Assembly: GCF_017916325.1 (NCBI RefSeq)
Contig: NC_090170.1
Location: 1,771,501 to 1,835,500, forward strand
DNA: 64,000 nucleotides
Direction of reading: 5' to 3'
Origin: Leishmania martiniquensis
Lineage: Eukaryota; Euglenozoa; Kinetoplastea; Trypanosomatida; Trypanosomatidae
Part shown: piece after piece, positions 18,122-27,960 of the stretch
Layout: every line of letters begins with the position of its first letter
Numbering within the stretch: position 1 is the first letter of the stretch
The notes under the pieces: generated by a model
What the model was told of the DNA's origin: nothing
Database searches by the model: none
What the model saw: only the letters and a program-made list of their open reading frames with translations
Translations under genes and position numbers: made by a program

Positions 18122-18926
18122 CGGTTCTGTTGTCTTGTCGGTCGGATTTTCTTACCTCACCAGTTGTGGGGGTGGGGGTGGGGGTGCGACCGTCTCCCTT
18201 CACAGATATGTCCTGTGCGCTGAGCCCTATTGTCGCGTTTGAGCCTCAAACGGAGGTTGTGCGCGGGCGTTTGTCATCGGCTGCAGGTACGAGCAGGGTA
18301 CACATCGCTGCGGTTTTGACTGCACTCTTCCATCGTAAAGCGCAGCGCAAGTTTTTTTTTTTTTGGAAGCTGCCGCGCGAGTTTGCGTCTGAGAGTGCTG
18401 CTCATGCGACGTCGCCTTCCCCACCCTGGTAGATTCCTCTTTGTCTGCAGGGCTGGTCGTCTTCCTCGTCGTCCTTCTTGACTTTCATGAGGACGCGAAG
18501 AAGGCATCGTACAATGACTGCAGGGACGACGTGCTGCTCTGAAAGCCTTTCCCCTCTCTCTGTGTCCATCAGGCAGAGCTGCAGTGCACGTGCTCCACTG
18601 CAGTTTTGTTTCTGTTCCGCCCTTCTACGCGGAAATTTGCCCCCCGTCAGCTTCATCGCCCTCCCACGTCATGACAGTGTAGAGCTGTACAAAGCGCTGG
18701 TGGTTCACCACCGCCCATCCATCGGCACGGCGGCATGGGACCCTCCTCTCTCACTCCCTCCTGCCCTCCCCTCTCCACACTTCTCCTTCCTTCGCCTCCT
18801 TGCCCGGGGCTGTGCGTAGTGAAAAGGCGACGCGGGAAAGAAGGCCAGACATATTTCTTGCGTGCCCACAAGTGTGAGGTGCAGCACCCCTGTCTTTGCC
18901 CCAGCAGCCACGAGCACGCATGCGGT
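18122..18926. other. Intergenic region before the coiled-coil gene
   Basis: About 0.8 kb. It begins with a G-rich run of three G5 blocks at 18168-18184, has a T-run at 18352-18364 and a strong C/T tract at 18745-18805. No gene is seen. Confidence 0.6.
18745..18819 (+). promoter_or_regulatory. Predicted spliced-leader acceptor for the coiled-coil gene
   Basis: A ~60-nt C/T-rich tract is followed by the first AG at 18818-18819. An upstream in-frame ATG at 18735 lies before this site and would be removed from the mature mRNA, so the ATG at 18927 is the likely start. Confidence 0.6.
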
Positions 18927-20498
18927 ATGTCACTGGCTGGCTTCGACGATACGCAGAGAGACGATATCGCCCACCTGCAACGCCTCTTGCATAAAAGGGA
19001 GTACCACCTGGCTGAGCTGATCAACGAGGTCGTTTTCGCGGAGCAGGAACGTTACAAGGCGGTGCAGGAGGCCCATGGCCTCCGCGAGCTTACCACGCGC
19101 CTCGAGGGGGTCATCAATAGGTTGTTGGAGTACAACATCGCCATTCATAGAGAAGTGCTTCTTCCAGTGCTGATTGATTCCATCGGCAACAGCGGCGGCG
19201 CACGAAGCGCCGAGGCGTCCCCAGCAGAGGAACCCACAGCTGTGGGGTCTTCGCAAGACTTCCTTGATGACCTCCTTGGCGAACCGCGTCTTTCCAGCGA
19301 GACCAAGAGACTGCTTCGAGCAGTGGTGAAAGAGAGACGGAATGGCGAGCGACAACCGAGCGCTCAGAGAAAGCTGCACGGCTACCCTCCCTCTCCGCAG
19401 GCGGCGCTTGCGGAGTCGACCCCTGGCAGACCGCCTGTCGGTGCGGAGGTGACAGCGCCCCAAGCCACACGCCGCGCCATCGTTCTCAGCGACTCCCTTC
19501 TGCAAAGCCACGAGACACTAGCACAACTGCTGCACACCATTCAGACCCAAACACAGGATCTGCTCTGCCGCTGGAATGAGTTGGGCACCACGGAATCACC
19601 AGAAAGGCAGCAGCCCCTTCGCGAGCCCACCCCGCCGCGGCAGAATTCGGCCATTGACGTCGCGTCTTTTCGACTGGAGAATCTGCACCAGCGCAGCTGT
19701 CTTATTCGCGAATTAGAGGAGGCGCTGCAAAGCGTCGAGAAGGAGCGAGACGCCTTACAGGTGCAGCTGCGCGAGTGCGACGCGGCTGCCGTAGCTGCTA
19801 CAACGGTGGCAAGCGCGTCGACGTCGGTTGCTCAATCAAACGAGTCGTGGCTCAAGGAAAAGGCACAGCTCGAAAAAGAGCTCGCCCACGCACAACAGCG
19901 CGTGCTGCAAGAGCAGGCGCGGAGTCAGGAGCTGGAAAAACAGGTCTTCCAACTAGAGAGAGTCGCCGCGGCGCCATCGATTACGCCATCTCAGCCGATC
20001 TCCTTCGCCTGCACGCAGTGCGAGAGGCTGCGAGACGACATGAAAAAACAAGCGGCAGACCACCATGCTTCAAGGACAGCATGGAAGGCGGAGGAGCAAC
20101 GCCTGAGGAAGGACATTGCGTCCCTGCAACGTCAAGCGCAAGAGCCCGTCAACGATGCTGCTTTGTCGTCATCGTCTCCGCCTGTGAGCGGATCGTTAGG
20201 TGCGCCTCTGCATTGCCTACCAAGGCCAGAAGCCGAACGCAAAGTCGGCCAGCTCGAGGCTGTAGTTGCTACCTTGAAGGCAGACCTGCAAATCATGGAG
20301 ACGCGCATGGCCATCGCGCAGGATGAGTGGTGCGCGGAACGGCGCCGCATTCTCGCCGCACACGAGCGAGAACGGCAGCGCCTGTGCGAGGAGAAAAATG
20401 AATGCCAGTCGATCATAGATAATATGTCTCGTGAGCTGAAGAACCTCTCTCAGATGAGCCCCACCGCACAGCCGGCCATCACAAGCACTGCCGGCTGA
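18927..20498 (+). CDS. Coiled-coil protein, unknown function (523 aa)
   Basis: I do not recognise the family. Residues about 8-80 form a helical, heptad-like region rich in Leu, Glu and Arg, followed by a Ser/Pro-rich linker. Residues about 235-520 form long coiled-coil segments broken by short Pro/Ser-rich gaps, with runs such as LIRELEEALQSVEKE and ELEKQVFQLER. A CxxC pair (CTQC) lies in the middle of the second coil. There is no membrane segment or signal peptide. Such proteins in trypanosomatids are often cytoskeletal or basal-body components, but nothing here proves that. The start at 18927 is preferred over an ATG at 18735 because the trans-splice acceptor lies between them and the extra 64 residues have no coding character. 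Confidence 0.8.
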   Translation: MSLAGFDDTQRDDIAHLQRLLHKREYHLAELINEVVFAEQERYKAVQEAHGLRELTTRLEGVINRLLEYNIAIHREVLLPVLIDSIGNSGGARSAEASPAEEPTAVGSSQDFLDDLLGEPRLSSETKRLLRAVVKERRNGERQPSAQRKLHGYPPSPQAALAESTPGRPPVGAEVTAPQATRRAIVLSDSLLQSHETLAQLLHTIQTQTQDLLCRWNELGTTESPERQQPLREPTPPRQNSAIDVASFRLENLHQRSCLIRELEEALQSVEKERDALQVQLRECDAAAVAATTVASASTSVAQSNESWLKEKAQLEKELAHAQQRVLQEQARSQELEKQVFQLERVAAAPSITPSQPISFACTQCERLRDDMKKQAADHHASRTAWKAEEQRLRKDIASLQRQAQEPVNDAALSSSSPPVSGSLGAPLHCLPRPEAERKVGQLEAVVATLKADLQIMETRMAIAQDEWCAERRRILAAHERERQRLCEEKNECQSIIDNMSRELKNLSQMSPTAQPAITSTAG

Positions 20499-21606
20499 GT
20501 GCATGCAAGTCGAAAGGCAGCGTTATGGCGTGGCGGAGCGGCTCTTCAGGCGCATGTGCTTATGAGAAAAAGGGCAATGGTGGCATCATTTCCCCTTTGT
20601 ATGCTGCTTTGTGTATGCGTGTGTGTGCGCGCGCGCTTCCACGTGTCCTCTTGCTGTGTCTGTTGCTGTTGTCGTTTTTTTTTTGCTATTTTTTCCCACA
20701 CTCTCCACGCGAGGCCGCCGGTGCGATGTCCGTGTAGTGCTCTTTATAGGCTGCCAGACACTCACATACAGACACACACACATACACACTCTCTTGCGCA
20801 CGTATGTGCACGTCTTTTTTTCATGATTTCTGTCTTTGGCCTTCTTTTCTTTTTTTCTGTTGAAAGAGAGGGAAAGAGAGAGGAGATTGCATCTGCTCAG
20901 GCGAACTGATTTTTCTTTTTGTTGCTTCCTTTTGCTGCTGTTGTCTGTTGCTGTTGTGAACGGCGAGTCAGAGAGAGGGAGAGAAAGAGAAAAAACATAC
21001 ATATATATGTACATATGTATCGACAGCATCCAATTACAGAGGTAAAAAGGCGAGCGGACATACGAAGAAGGCTCACGGAGGAGGGGCCTGTCATCTTCGG
21101 GTGGCGTCTCGACTGCTGCTTCCCCTCATCGGCACGAGCAGCGCACTACGGTGTGTTTCACGCCGTTTGTCTGACGCGTCCGCGCATAGCGGGAGGGGCC
21201 AGGGAGACGATCACGCAAGCGCAACCCCTCCCTCTCCGAGACCTTCCCCACTCGCCCACCCCGCTCTTTCGGTCCACGCTTGGTTTCCTGTCGCTCACCC
21301 CCGCCGTTTTCAATTTCCCGATTCCCGTCGATTCATCTTTTTTGATGGTTCTTTTACTCTCCTGAATCACTTCGTCGCTTCCTCGTCTTGCGAGGCCCGC
21401 GCACGGTCCGGGGGATCGCACCAAAGCCAGCAAGAGGGAAGAGAGCAAGACACAGACACCAAAGTCGAGAGCGACCTCATCTGACCGAGTTGCTGCGTGT
21501 GGGCAGGTGTGCTCCCCTTCGACGCGAGTCTCGTTCGTCGCAGCAGCCTTCCGCACCCCTGCGTTGCTGTCACACTACGCACTCGCTCTCCTCAGCAGAA
21601 GGTGCT
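20499..21606. other. Intergenic region before the permuted-papain-like gene
   Basis: About 1.1 kb with T-rich tracts (20670-20700, 20813-20860), a CA-rich stretch near 20760-20790, a purine-rich GA stretch near 20970-20995, an AT patch at 20997-21020 and C/T tracts at 21220-21300. The frame of the next gene is open from 21388 but the leading part lacks coding character. AG at 21594-21595 or 21597-21598 is a good trans-splice acceptor. Confidence 0.6.
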
Positions 21607-22470
21607 ATGCCTCGTGTGACGCCGAAGCTGCCTTTCAAGGCGTGGCTGCAGCTGCATGTCAAGGCGATTTGTCAAGCGCTTCCGCTTTCTCTTCTTATCG
21701 TTGTAGAGACGCGCGACCTTTACTATCGCGCCACCTGGGACGTCACCCCAGTGCCGCCGAGCAAGTTTGAGGTTGGCGATGTTGTTGCGTTGTGCAACCG
21801 GTGGTACACTTTACCCACCTGGGGCCACGTCCTCTATAGCTGGCTCTCTAAGGTTCTCTTGAAGTCATGCTGGGACGATGTCGGCATCATTTCATCGGTG
21901 AAAAATGGAAACCCTCACCTCCTCTACGTGGACTTCCGCGGCGTGCATGAGCAGCCGCTGGATGCGTTCCTGGAAGAGCGCTGCCCTCGTGGAGCGGCAC
22001 TGCGGAAGCTGCACCGAGACGAAGGGGTACCCCCGCTCAGCCCTTCGATAGCAAGTCTCTTTCAGGAGGAGGTGGACAAGATCCCCGCCGAGCCATGGTT
22101 TCTCTTCGCTGCAAGCATGCGAGGGGGACATGAGCATAAGTACTACGAGTTCTGCGTCGGCATGCATGAACAGAGGTGCAAGATTCGTTCCATGCTGCAG
22201 CGGCGGCAGTCTCGGCTGGCGATCGAGGCGCAGCAGACGGCATTGAAAGAGATGGAGGTGATGCGGCAGCATCTGGCCAAGTTTGTGGAGCCGGTGACGC
22301 GCTTTCACTTGTACAACGGCTCTCTTGTGGCATCCTTTTTCGCCACATATGGATTGATCGATCGCGAGATACCCTCACCGTCGCGATACGTACCGCAGGA
22401 CTTTGCCCATACAATCCCTTTCCATGGTGCCACCACGCTCGATGAGCCCACTGTCTTCTTCAAAAGCTGA
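21607..22470 (+). CDS. Permuted papain-fold (YiiX/C92-like) protein lacking catalytic residues
   Basis: The 287-residue protein resembles the permuted NlpC/P60 (YiiX, C92-type) family. It has a FEVGDVVAL entry strand, a WDDVGII motif where active members read W-(D/S)-H-V-G-I, a LLYVDFRGVHEQPL strand pair, and a C-terminal GSLVASFFATYGLI segment where active members have C-S-x-L-V-A. The catalytic His is thus Asp and the catalytic Cys is Gly, so hydrolase activity is unlikely. A hydrophobic N-terminal stretch (residues 10-30) may be a weak membrane anchor. Residues 190-225 form a charged helix, an insertion relative to bacterial members. The role is unknown; ligand binding or scaffolding is a guess. 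The ATG at 21607 follows a trans-splice acceptor. Confidence 0.65.
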   Translation: MPRVTPKLPFKAWLQLHVKAICQALPLSLLIVVETRDLYYRATWDVTPVPPSKFEVGDVVALCNRWYTLPTWGHVLYSWLSKVLLKSCWDDVGIISSVKNGNPHLLYVDFRGVHEQPLDAFLEERCPRGAALRKLHRDEGVPPLSPSIASLFQEEVDKIPAEPWFLFAASMRGGHEHKYYEFCVGMHEQRCKIRSMLQRRQSRLAIEAQQTALKEMEVMRQHLAKFVEPVTRFHLYNGSLVASFFATYGLIDREIPSPSRYVPQDFAHTIPFHGATTLDEPTVFFKS

Positions 22471-23146
22471 GTAGCAAAACGTGGTAGCCGCTCCTGCCCG
22501 CTGCTGCTGAAATGGCAGCTGCCTTTTACCGCCTTGCAATGCTCTCGTGGGTCGCGCGCCACATTGAAGGCGTCGTCGCAATCCGTCCTCACACACAACT
22601 CGTCAAGAAACGCGAAGCTTAGCTGTAGCACCCAGCTCAAGGAAAACGTCCGTCACTCGTCTGGTGCGCATCGTGCGCAAGCACAAGCTGCATGAACGAG
22701 AGTCATCGCCAAATGATGATGTCAAGCTCTCCATGCGAGGCTGACCCTCCTGCGCCACTGTCGCTACGTCTCTTTCTCCGATAGCATGCACGAAAAGGAC
22801 CGTCTCTCCCCCTTCTCTCAGCATCTGTCATCGTATTCGGTCCTCCGCGCTTTGTTGTTTTTTTTCTTGTTTTTTTTTCGCTGTCGCTGGAGCATTCATC
22901 ATCCCTGCCCTTGACCACAAATGTGGGCGTGGTGCATCTCGCTCTCTCTTTGAACATCTACACTGTTGTGGTTCGCATGTGAATCGCGTGGTGGTGCAAC
23001 AAAAACGCACACAGAAATACGAGGCGACTGTTCAACCTCTGACAATCCACGACGAACAGATACTGTAAGGTGTGAAAGGTAGCTGTATCCCTTTCGTTTT
23101 GTGCGACCGTGCGCGTTAGCGCAGTCACCACGATCAGGCTGTCACA
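22471..23146. other. Intergenic region before the pseudokinase gene
   Basis: About 0.7 kb with a T-rich tract at 22853-22880 and no supported gene. An AG soon after that tract may be an acceptor, but the 5' leader would then be about 250 nt. Confidence 0.55.
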
Positions 23147-24016
23147 ATGGTGGTAACGTCCTCGCCTTCGCCGCTGCTCCTCCTGTCAGGTACCCAACGA
23201 AGCGCCTGGACGCGGCGCGTCCGAAAATCAGATGTCTACCCCTCCTCACTGGAGATGATTCAAGCACGGGTCGAGGCCTTGCGCTCTCTATGGGGTGGCG
23301 ACAGATCGGCCAGCATCATCCCGATTACGCGGGCGACGTGCTCTCCGCTTTACCTGTGCTTGGAGGTGGATGAATCGCTGGCCGTGGAGCATCCAGGGCC
23401 GTTTGTAGAGTACGAGCCGTACAGCGCCCCGCTTGGCGAGCGTGACGCCGCTCTCTGTGTCTTTTCTGTTGCCCAACTCCTGTCCCGACTGCACTCGAAA
23501 GGTGTAGTGCACGGGCACCTACACGCAGGACTGTTGTGGCGCCACACACGCGACGCTCGGCGCGTTGTGGTCACAGAGTGCGAGCTGCCCATGAGCGCTC
23601 TCGTTCCCAATGGACGCGCAGGGAGTGAGGCGCGGCTCGCTGCCGCGCCGGAGATTCTACGCGGAGACCCCTACGCTGCCGCGGCTGATGTGTGGGGACT
23701 CGGTGTCCTCCTCCTCCAGCTGCTCATGGGATTGTCGAAGCCGGTCTGCACGGCTGATCTCGCCGACTCGGATCTCCTATCGCCGTTTATCTCAACACTG
23801 AGCCCGGGCGCTGTAAGTTTTCTGCTGCCCTGCTTAAAAAGCAGCCCAGAAGCTCGCCCGCTGCTACTTGAGGTGCTGACGCACCCTTTTCTTGCGTCAG
23901 TCTTGCAGATAGAAGGCCACCCTGGCAGCGACGACCAGAGCAGCGGCTGTAGCAGCGACGACAGTACCACCAGCCACGTCGAGGAAATGGAGGACAGTGA
24001 TGCCGACTTCACGTGA
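23147..24016 (+). CDS. Protein kinase-like pseudokinase
   Basis: The 289-residue protein matches the C-lobe of protein kinases. It has a LLSRLHSKGVVH helix, then HGHLHAGLLW where active kinases have HRDLKPxN (the catalytic Asp is His near residue 124 and the Asn is Leu). At the DFG position it reads TEC (about 143-145). It keeps AAPEIL, a DVWGLGVLLLQLLMG helix and a SPEARPLLLEVLTHPFL end, which are typical kinase structural motifs. No Gly-rich loop or VAIK Lys is seen in the short N-lobe. It is therefore predicted not to transfer phosphate and to act as a scaffold or allosteric partner. The C-terminus is an acidic, Ser-rich tail with possible CK2 sites. The ATG at 23147 is the first in frame. 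Confidence 0.8.
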   Translation: MVVTSSPSPLLLLSGTQRSAWTRRVRKSDVYPSSLEMIQARVEALRSLWGGDRSASIIPITRATCSPLYLCLEVDESLAVEHPGPFVEYEPYSAPLGERDAALCVFSVAQLLSRLHSKGVVHGHLHAGLLWRHTRDARRVVVTECELPMSALVPNGRAGSEARLAAAPEILRGDPYAAAADVWGLGVLLLQLLMGLSKPVCTADLADSDLLSPFISTLSPGAVSFLLPCLKSSPEARPLLLEVLTHPFLASVLQIEGHPGSDDQSSGCSSDDSTTSHVEEMEDSDADFT

Positions 24017-24385
24017 GCATCACGAAAGATCTTCTCCTCTCACACATTGTATTGGCCCCATGTGCCGCGTTTTGGCATACCTGACTTTTTTACGCCTGCA
24101 CAAGAGATGTAATAGGAGAGCACCATGCGCGGGCTGATGTGACGTGCCTCCGACGGGCAAAGGGGAAAGAAGGTGCCCTCGTGGTGCACGCGTTACGCAT
24201 CTCTGAGGAAGCGAGGCCAACGCGCCGGAGCCAAAGCTTTCTCCACCATCTCCCCCTCCCTCCCCGGGTCTCGCCGCCAGTTGTTCTGTCTTCCTACTCA
24301 CAGCCCAACGCCGGCACCGGCGCACTCCTCGTTACCGTGGGCGACCCAACCATCATGGCCCCTCTTGGAGACTTCCTGCTGCATA

Positions 24386-24422
24386 TGGGTGTGGGTGTGG
24401 AAAGGGAAGGGGAGGGGAGGGG
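24386..24422 (+). other. G-quadruplex-type motif
   Basis: Six runs of three or four G separated by one to eight bases lie on the + strand, so the nascent RNA would also carry it. Folding is predicted from pattern only. Confidence 0.5.
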
Positions 24423-25285
24423 AGAATGTGGACCACGCCATTCTGTGCTGAAGTCGCCGTACATACCTTTTCCGCGCTTGCACGTCTACGCGGCTGCTTC
24501 GCGATCGACATGAAGGTGACTGGAAGTCTGGACGGTACTCATGACGCATACCTGTATAAAGGCTTTCGCTTTTCCTTCGCCACACCCCACCCAAAGCAGC
24601 AAGAAGGTTTGTACCGCCCTCCTTCATCGCCTCCGCCTCTTACTCCTGCTGGCCCCCGGTCACCTCTCTCAGGAAGCCAAGAGCCCACCGCCTGCCTTCG
24701 AGTAGGGCTGCTGGCCCCCGGTGTTGGCAGACAGGCCTGGGCTGGTGCTCTGCCGAAGGGCCTGGCGGTGATGCGGAGCGCACGTTCGGACCTTTGCCTG
24801 CGCTGTATGCGGTGAAAGAGCAAGGGACTGAGCGACGCTAGACGGCCTTCCTTGGCCCGTGCCCTCAATCTGGCCTGTCGTGGAACAGAGGCAGTCGGGT
24901 GGACGGGCTGTGGCTGCATGCGTGCACTTGCGGACGTTTTCGTAATGGCAGAATGGCGCGCGGAGAACGGCTTCTCCTCCTTTCACATGGCCTACGGAGA
25001 GAATAGAAAGAGCCCTTTTGGGGGGACCTTTGGCCGATAGGAGGGGAGGGGGACTCATGCCTTGTGATGCAGCATGAGGGACAGCATCGCTCAACCCCCT
25101 TCATCACCTCTCTTTCCCCCCTCCCCCCATCTTTTGCTGCTTCCCCCATCCCGTCTCATCTCTCGATATGATGGCGCGGATGGTGTCACTTTGGATTTCC
25201 ACTGAGGGAGTTTTATCGTCGGTCATACACACGGAACATGCAGGCGCCGGGAGCGTGGCGTTCGAGACGCCTCGATGAGCGTGAC

Positions 25286-25335
25286 CACACACACACACAC
25301 GCATATATATATATATATGCGTGTGTGTGTGTGTG
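25286..25335. repeat. Perfect dinucleotide palindrome (CA)n-GC-(AT)8-GC-(GT)n
   Basis: A 15-nt CA run, GC, eight AT units, GC and a GT run mirror each other exactly about the centre 25310/25311, with 25-nt arms. It can form a cruciform in DNA or a long hairpin in RNA. The GT run continues 5 nt beyond the arm. Confidence 0.9.
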
Positions 25336-25876
25336 TGTGTAATATGCACGCACAAAGTTACTCGGTGCGGAACGTGTATGGCGAATGCCACCAAGGATGT
25401 GAGCACGTGAGGGTGTCAACATGAGGGGAGGGTCTCGATCTCCATCCTCTCCAACGTTCGCCTCACGCAGTGGCGCTACATGTCGTGCGCGTTTGGCTCA
25501 CCCCGCGTCCCCTCTCTCTCTCCCCGCCTCCTCCTGAACGATTCGATGAAATCTGCACATCGTGGCCTACACCGCCACCATGGCTGCTTATTGTACGTGT
25601 CTTCTCCTTCTGACGGAGTTTCCTCGGCCAACGACCGCTCATACATGCAGCCTCGACTCATTACTGGCTCTTTCACGTCTCCTGCTGGCACACATACACG
25701 CTAAAGGTGCCTTTTCGTTTTTCTGGCGGTCGCGCGCCTTCGTGGAGTTCTTTCATTTAGCTCTCTGCAAGCAAACGTTGACGGAGGCGCGCTGGCACGC
25801 ATTCGTCAAGTGCTCCAGTGCAAGCCTTTCTTCGACGTATATCGGCCGATCCCCACGCAAGCGCAAGCGCGGCGTC

Positions 25877-27352
25877 ATGGCTGAGGGCGGTGTTGATGGC
25901 AGCGACGAGAGCTTCATCTCGTTCGCTTTTGCTGTGACGTCGGTCATCCTCATTGTGCTTTACATCCCGTGGATGATTGGAAAGGCGAGGCGGCTCGTGC
26001 TCTACTACCAGTCTACGAAAAAGGAGCAGGCGAGCACGGTGAACCCGTTGGCGGAGATGTGGGACTCCGCAACGTACATTCCGCGTGTGTTGCACGCCGT
26101 TGCGCAGGACCCGGTGGCGATCATTGCCGGTACGAAGGTGTGCAGGGCGGAGAAAATCTTCTTCCTCCGCTGCGTGATGCCAAAGTTTCTTAAGTTTGTC
26201 ATGCGCCCCCGCATCCTCGTGCCGATGCTGTGGGTGGTGCTCTTTTCCTCCACCATGTATGCCTCCCTCACCTTCGACCCGCACGCCATTCTCGGATTGC
26301 CCACCTCAGCCTCCACCGCGGAGATCAAGAAGACGTACCGGGCCCTGTCCAAGCGGTACCACCCCGATCACAACAAGACGGAAGGCGCCCGAGAGCTGTA
26401 CATTCAGGTGCGCCGTGCCTACAAGGCGCTTGTGGATCGAGAGGCATTCGAGGAGGAAGAGATGAAGAATGTTCAGCAGTTTTCCGTTGGCGTGGCGCTC
26501 CCGCGTTTTCTGATCTCTCGTGAGCACGACGGGATAGTGCTGTTTGGTCTCCTTGGGCTACTCATCGGTCTCCCCATCTACATCTGGTACACCTTCACGA
26601 ACGACAAGAAGGTTCCGCGGTTGCTCTGGCACATTCGCTTTGACAAGGAGCGCGTCGAGCACTTCCTGCAGCACTTTGGTATTCCTGTAGACCCGAAGTT
26701 CGTTGCGCGGTGCAGCTCACGCCGCATGATTCTGCGTATCCTCGTTGCACTCCACATTGTGCCACCGAACGTGCGTGAGGACGTGGTGAACGCGTTTCCT
26801 CCGGTTCCTGATTTTGTACAGCGCTGCATTGAGGCTGAGAAGAACGCGACGCTTTTCCGCAATTTGGGGCTCGATGCCACGGCTGTCGGCGCTTTGCAGT
26901 CATACATGGCTCTGAACGGCGTCAAAATCGTGGATGAATTCGAGGCCGCGAACCCGCACATCGGCGAGGAGCCCAAGGCAGACGACTTCCAGCGCATTTC
27001 GCCTTCAGCGTTCCGTGCCACCCGCTACCTTTTCCAGCAGCACACCGTTCAGGTGGAACGTGCGCTGGAGGAGCTTCAGGCGGCGATGGGCGGCAACGTG
27101 CCCAGTATCAAGAAGTTGATGAACCTGCATGAAGAGCTCTTCGACCTGCTTGACACGGTGTATCTTCGCTCTGAAAAGCCGAACAAGCAGCTCGTTCTAA
27201 AGTTGATCGCAATGCCGCAGCGGGTATCAGACATCATCGATGCCATAGAGCCCGAGCTGCAGCTTGCCTACCACCGCTATTACAAGAGCTACATGAATCA
27301 GATTCAGCAGCAGCGCCGCGCCGCACGGGGTGGGGGTGCGCACCAACGTTAA
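25877..27352 (+). CDS. SEC63: Sec63-like ER translocon J-protein
   Basis: The 491-residue protein fits Sec63, which recruits luminal Hsp70 to the Sec61 channel for protein import into the ER. Hydrophobic segments lie at about residues 12-33, 113-131 and 220-240. Between the second and third is a J domain (about 133-195) with DPHAILGLP, the KKTYRALSKRYHPD helix and the invariant HPD at 162-164. This three-span layout with a luminal J domain is the Sec63 signature. The C-terminal 250 residues form a helical region matching the start of the Brl domain; the acidic tail of yeast Sec63 is missing, and the whole is shorter (yeast about 660). I chose the ATG at 25877 because the upstream open part has poor coding character. 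A repeat element begins 80 nt after the stop. Confidence 0.92.
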   Translation: MAEGGVDGSDESFISFAFAVTSVILIVLYIPWMIGKARRLVLYYQSTKKEQASTVNPLAEMWDSATYIPRVLHAVAQDPVAIIAGTKVCRAEKIFFLRCVMPKFLKFVMRPRILVPMLWVVLFSSTMYASLTFDPHAILGLPTSASTAEIKKTYRALSKRYHPDHNKTEGARELYIQVRRAYKALVDREAFEEEEMKNVQQFSVGVALPRFLISREHDGIVLFGLLGLLIGLPIYIWYTFTNDKKVPRLLWHIRFDKERVEHFLQHFGIPVDPKFVARCSSRRMILRILVALHIVPPNVREDVVNAFPPVPDFVQRCIEAEKNATLFRNLGLDATAVGALQSYMALNGVKIVDEFEAANPHIGEEPKADDFQRISPSAFRATRYLFQQHTVQVERALEELQAAMGGNVPSIKKLMNLHEELFDLLDTVYLRSEKPNKQLVLKLIAMPQRVSDIIDAIEPELQLAYHRYYKSYMNQIQQQRRAARGGGAHQR

Positions 27353-27433
27353 AGGCACTTCTCATCGACCTGGGGCCGCACATCACGGCCATATGGCATT
27401 CGTTTAGTTTTTTCGCTCGCTTCATCATCTATA

Positions 27434-27960
27434 CCCGATGATGCTAGAGAGGAAGACAGCGGGAGGGGCACACACCTCGGTCCGCGGCGGCATCTCGGAG
27501 GTCCAGCACACCCCCACGCTCTGTGCGGGTGAGCCGAGCCGCCCTGCCTCTACCCCCTGCCGCATGCACCACCGCTGCCCGTGGTGGCGGAGTGTCAAGC
27601 CCCCACGGCGCGTGGGCAGCTGCAGCGCGGTGCCGCTTGCTGGTATCAGCGGCCCGGTCCTTTGGGGTGGCGCGTAGGGGCGGGCAGCGACGGTGTGCAG
27701 GCCTGTGCGGTCCGCGTGGATGGGCAGCGCGCCAGCCAGCTGTCAGGCAGCCCACTGCTCGTGAGGGGGCGAGCTGCGTAGCGGGCAGAGTTTCGTGGAG
27801 GGGGGGAGGCCGTGCTACGAAGCACCGGGTCGCGGCCTTGCCCTGGCGCCGTGCTTGGGGCTGCCTCGCAGCAGGATACGGTCGGGCAGTCTGCGGCCGG
27901 CCGAGGGCAGGGCGACCTGGTGCTCAATGGCAGAAGTGAGCGTATTGGGGACCGGGAAGA
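27434..27960 (+). mobile_element. SIDER-like dispersed repeat, copy A
   Basis: A ~0.53 kb element beginning near a GATGATGC sequence and ending in GGGAAGA. Over about 465 bp it differs from copy B (39.0 kb) by only three substitutions that I counted (27683, 27739, 27883). It is identical or nearly so to copy C (59.7 kb, inverted), including the variable tail. It lies in the probable SEC63 3' UTR in sense orientation. It encodes no protein. The position fits SIDER elements, which modulate mRNA stability in Leishmania; family assignment is inferred. Confidence 0.85.

Larger units (their letters stand above)
24017..25876. other. Long intergenic region before SEC63
   Basis: About 1.9 kb without a supported gene. 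It contains C/T-rich stretches (24240-24300, 24600-24640, 25080-25170, 25495-25540), a G-rich block at 24386-24422 and a perfect 50-bp dinucleotide palindrome at 25286-25335. The frame of the next gene is open from 25562 but contains only a GTG near its start and an ATG with poor coding character. Confidence 0.65.

Noticed and set aside
25562..25876. 105-residue N-terminal extension of Sec63
   Set aside because: The frame opens with GTG; the ATG at 25877 starts the conserved part with the first membrane segment at the expected distance.
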